From: Coffea arabica
Lineage: Eukaryota; Streptophyta; Magnoliopsida; Gentianales; Rubiaceae
Direction of reading: 5' to 3'
Assembly: GCF_036785885.1 (NCBI RefSeq)
Contig: NC_092310.1
Coordinates: forward strand, 372,001 to 436,000
DNA length: 64,000 bases
Shown in pieces: positions 60,801-64,000 of the stretch (positions within the stretch are counted from its first letter, which is position 1; every line of letters starts with the position of its first letter). The position numbers and the translations under genes were made by a program. The notes under the pieces are model-generated. The model saw only the letters and a program-made list of their open reading frames with translations, was not told the origin of the DNA and did not search any database.

Positions 60801-63800
60801 GCTGCATTGAAGTTCCATTACTATTGGTAGGCATCCCGTCAGGAACAGAACGTCTAAGCTGCAGAGACCACTTCTTCACCTCTGAACCACCAATTGCATA
60901 TAGAGCTTTCTGCCACTCTGGTTTTAGCCATATCAATGATAAAATTTAAAAACTTGAATGAACAACCAGGATATCAGAAAATGGTAGTATATATACAGCA
61001 ATATTCAGAAGCTTCCCTCAATATAATATTGAATATTGTGAAGGAATCAAAGAAACAAGCAGTAGCTGAAATTGTGAAGCACTCAAGAGGTGAGATTATC
61101 ATATTATTTGCAGCACAATAAAATCGATCCTGTTTCCACACTTTCCTCAAGATTGATGCAGAACTTCAAAAGATACCATCTGTGATAACTACCATGTGAT
61201 GGTTTGAATCATTGTGGTACTCGATAATTTAAGGACCATATTTCTAGCATCATCTAGATATAATCAAGCAAGTCAGTCAGCCAGTGAACAGGGCTAAAAA
61301 CATGCATGTGAATTTCTGCTGGTACGATTAGCACAAGAAATTCCAATTGGAGAATATGTAAAAGCTACCATAATAACTAGGACTTAGATGTAATGGAAAC
61401 AGAAGAAAAACCAACCACACCTTCTGTTACCTGGTCCTGATAACATTTTGAATTGCAGGGAACCAGACCAACTTTTCCTAATGGCTTTCTAGGACTCAAA
61501 ATGAGGGGGATCTAGTTAGTATCAAAAAGTAGGGCACTTTAACAAACTTGTAAAACCACCCATACCACCCAAACCATAGCACAATAAGAGTCATGTTAAT
61601 GTCATGTTTTAATTTTTTGGATGTCCCAAAAAAGAGTCACTCTTTAAAAGTCAACACAATTTCCCACCTTGCCACTTGAAAAAGTAGCTTTCCCACCTCC
61701 CAATGCATTCCTCATACTTTCAAATTTTGAATTTGAGGATAATATTGTAAAATCACCCAAATCCAGCTCATCCAATCACAAAGATCACATATTCCCTCAA
61801 AAAATTGGTAAAAAAAAAAAAGGCTCAAATTATGGGACGGAGGGAGTAGTTGGTTTGAAAATCATGCACAAAACCCCATGGTTCAGTGTACTTTAATCTT
61901 CAAAAAATGTGTGTGATACAAGAAGACAAATGCACAAGATGGGGTAAAACAATGGCAGTCTATAAGTACAAGTATTTTAAGATTCTTTACATAATCTTAA
62001 TGATCACTTTTTGAAAATTACATCTAAATATTAGGTCCACTAGATCAGCATAAATGGAGATGAATTTGTGAATGAGAAATATGATTCCTATTTTCAAAGG
62101 AATCAATGGAAGAACGCTAAATTAGTGAAGTGGGCTGTTCGGCATAATCATAAGAATCACTTTTTATTCATCCTTGTAATTCAGCTTCTGCCTTTCCAAA
62201 TGAAGCCTTCTCAGAATTTGCTAATTTTTCTACAAGTTAGAATAACATATTAATTAATTGAATTATGTATACTTTTGAAAATTGCTATAAATCAGTATCA
62301 ACCTACAGTTCAGTGGCCTTCATATTTCCTATTTGAGATGACAGTGCTTACAATCCAAAAGATGTTTTCTTTCTTTTTATGGTAGAAATATCTACACATG
62401 TTTGTTTTAACTGTTCAAATCGGAAAATATTTAGTGCCTGTTTAATAGTTAACAAAAACCACAACTGACACTGCACAGAACCATAAGGATAAACCCTGCA
62501 AGCCATAGCTCTTAACTGTCAATGTTAGGTGATGATTTTAGTTTTTATCCAAAATGGCATACCTTGGTGATGCCCCAAAAAAAAAAAAAAAGGTTGTACA
62601 AGGCTGCCCCATACCAGAGAAGGCAATAATTAAAGTCAAATTCTTAATCATGGAACAATCCACTCAGCTGCAGTTTGCGCATTAAGTCCTCATTCTTTTG
62701 TGCTTTGCACTCATTATTCCCTCAATATTTTACACTATACTCTCATGTAATACATCCTTAGTTGCACCACCATCTCAATCATGAGAATAGAAGTCCATCT
62801 CATCAACATCTAAGTACTTCTACTATCAATTATATATGTATATATAATTAAATTCTAAAACCTTAGAACTTATATAATCATTTGATGTTTTATGATATAT
62901 TGTATCTTTAACTATTTGCTGATTTGCCAATTTGCACACAGGTATTGGCTTATTCTAAACTGTTAAAAAATCTCAAAACCAGGACAAAAGAGTCAATCTA
63001 CAGTGCAAACATAATGCTCTAATGAATGCACCTGCAACAGTTAGTTAAGTCCATCCATAACTATGCACAGGAAATTATTAGTATCAAAATAGAACTGATC
63101 TGCAACACTTTGTGAAGAAGTTTAAAAAGTTCAAAGGATCATGAGATCTAAATAGTGCAGCAGCCACGATCAAATACCAAATGCTGAAAACCATTTAAGA
63201 CGTGATTCATAGATGGACATGGAACCTAAATTAAATGATTGCAGGCAATAGGACCTAAATCAAAAGATTGCAGTCACATGCAATATCACGTGCCGAAAAC
63301 CAGATAATAAATACATCCCTATATTTATATTGGAAAGGAAGTATTGGAAAGGAAGCAACATACCTTGGCATTCAAGCTCAAAGAAGCATCCAATACGTGC
63401 AATAACAAAATCTCTTGGTTTGCCAGCATCTGCAGAACAAGACTGAAGTATTTGACAACCTTGTTGCAGAATTTGGATAAAAAGAGACTGCAGACCCTTT
63501 GTATCCTGCCTGCTACTGATTCCTCCAAAGGGATATATGTAGCTGTCAAGCAATTCCCCCCTAGAGTCTGTCCATATACACACCAACCAACGCCAATCTT
63601 CAGTCCAGCCATAGCAGCAATGCAAGCTCGGGAGTGTCTTTTGGTTGCCAGATCCAAATCCATCTGACTCTGATGAATCGTGCTGAGAGCTTGGTCCAGT
63701 ATCTCCACTTCCCGAAGAAGCAGAACTTTGCATTAAGCTTCCACTTGTACCATCATCTGCCAAAACCTTTGAAGATTCTGAAGCTGGATTCCCAAAAACA

Positions 63801-64000
63801 GGAGGAGTCACTCCACGTTCTAAAGATCCCGGGTCAGCAAGAATAAAAAGTGGCTCAAACATGCAACGGCTCTCATCTTGAATAAGAAAATCGCCACCTC
63901 TACTTGGATCACATCCGAGTGCCCCAGACCTCGTTTGCCAGGAATTTTCCCAAGTACTGGACCTCAAGCTAGCATCAAGATCACTTTCTCTCTGGAGGGA
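57832..64000 (-). CDS. MED13: MED13, C-terminal exons (5' part beyond window)
   Basis: Three exons are visible: 63364-64000 (continues off the edge), 60555-60917 and 57832-58442 (stop TAG). They join in phase as FELECQ|EWQKALYA and ADSLASG|STQSNGF. The 537 codons form the C-terminal Med13 domain. Diagnostic stretches are WRWLVCIWTDSRGELLDSYI, KKWSLQLRRSVPDG, RGLLQWVQSISFISLS and the end DMVLRLRRLLHFADKEL. MED13 (GRAND CENTRAL in Arabidopsis) links the CDK8 kinase module to core Mediator in the nucleus. The introns are long (2,446 and 2,112 bp) with GT-AG ends. No defect is seen. It is the only clearly essential housekeeping gene in the window and marks the right border of the duplicated region. 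Confidence 0.95.
58443..60554 (-). other. MED13: MED13 intron, last
   Basis: AT-rich intron with a GTAGTC donor and GCATGCAG acceptor. No gene or element with recognisable ends is seen inside. Confidence 0.85.
60918..63363 (-). other. MED13: MED13 intron, penultimate
   Basis: The donor is AAG|GTATGT and the acceptor is AACCAG|AG. The intron holds a Stowaway-like MITE remnant near 61600-61846; otherwise it is AT-rich and non-coding. Confidence 0.85.
61597..61846. mobile_element. Stowaway-like MITE remnant in MED13 intron
   Basis: The right end reads caaattatgggacggaggga followed by gta. It is the complement of the common plant MITE end TACTCCCTCCGTCCC, with TA after it. The left end is not recognisable, so the start is approximate and one terminus is probably lost. 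The internal words ggatgtcccaaaaaagagtc fit the same element type. Confidence 0.6.

Noticed and set aside
1-64000. CRISPR arrays, operons, bacterial signals, rRNA or tRNA genes
   Set aside because: None was seen. The window is plant nuclear DNA and the regular repeats are transposon ends or microsatellites.

Overview
The window is nuclear DNA from a flowering plant, most likely a eudicot. Genes carry GT-AG introns, non-coding DNA is AT-rich, and the gene families are plant ones: a BEBT-type BAHD acyltransferase, an SD2-5-like lectin receptor kinase, a plant heat stress factor and MED13. The transposons are also typical of plants: a Helitron, hAT MITEs, solo LTRs, an L1-like LINE with an RNase H domain, and SINEs. 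I cannot name the species.

Layout. 1-582 is the left end of a duplicated unit. 583-14153 holds a receptor-kinase gene with a broken ectodomain but an open kinase ORF (1021-2619), a two-exon heat stress factor gene on the minus strand (4533-5873), a badly decayed second receptor kinase (about 8850-10240), a 708-bp hAT-type MITE and F-box remnants. 14144-56331 is a head-to-tail array of three copies (A, B, C) of a unit centred on a two-exon BAHD gene on the minus strand. All three encode 460 residues without a break. 56332-57831 is intergenic and holds a fourth partial copy of the unit's flank. 57832-64000 is the 3' end of a MED13 gene on the minus strand, which runs off the window.

The three BAHD units are broken up by younger insertions, and the sister copies serve as empty sites. 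Copy A has a 463-bp solo LTR between its TATA box and start codon and a 516-bp hAT MITE in its intron. A 3.47-kb solo LTR sits at the 5' edge of unit B. A 13,689-bp Helitron lies upstream of gene B. An L1-like LINE, itself interrupted by a 1,295-bp solo LTR, lies downstream of gene C.

The Helitron is the most notable object. Its ends are fixed by a terminal hairpin and a clean paralogous empty site. By my exon reconstruction it has an unbroken six-exon RepHel gene (1,821 residues). It also has a ten-exon RPA1-like gene, open apart from one in-frame TAG, and an unbroken four-exon gene for a 263-residue protein with two B3 DNA-binding domains. All three are on the element's own strand. A degenerate motif of about 35 bp recurs about 13 times in its 5' leader. 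Exon models were built by eye from splice signals and reading frame and have no transcript support.
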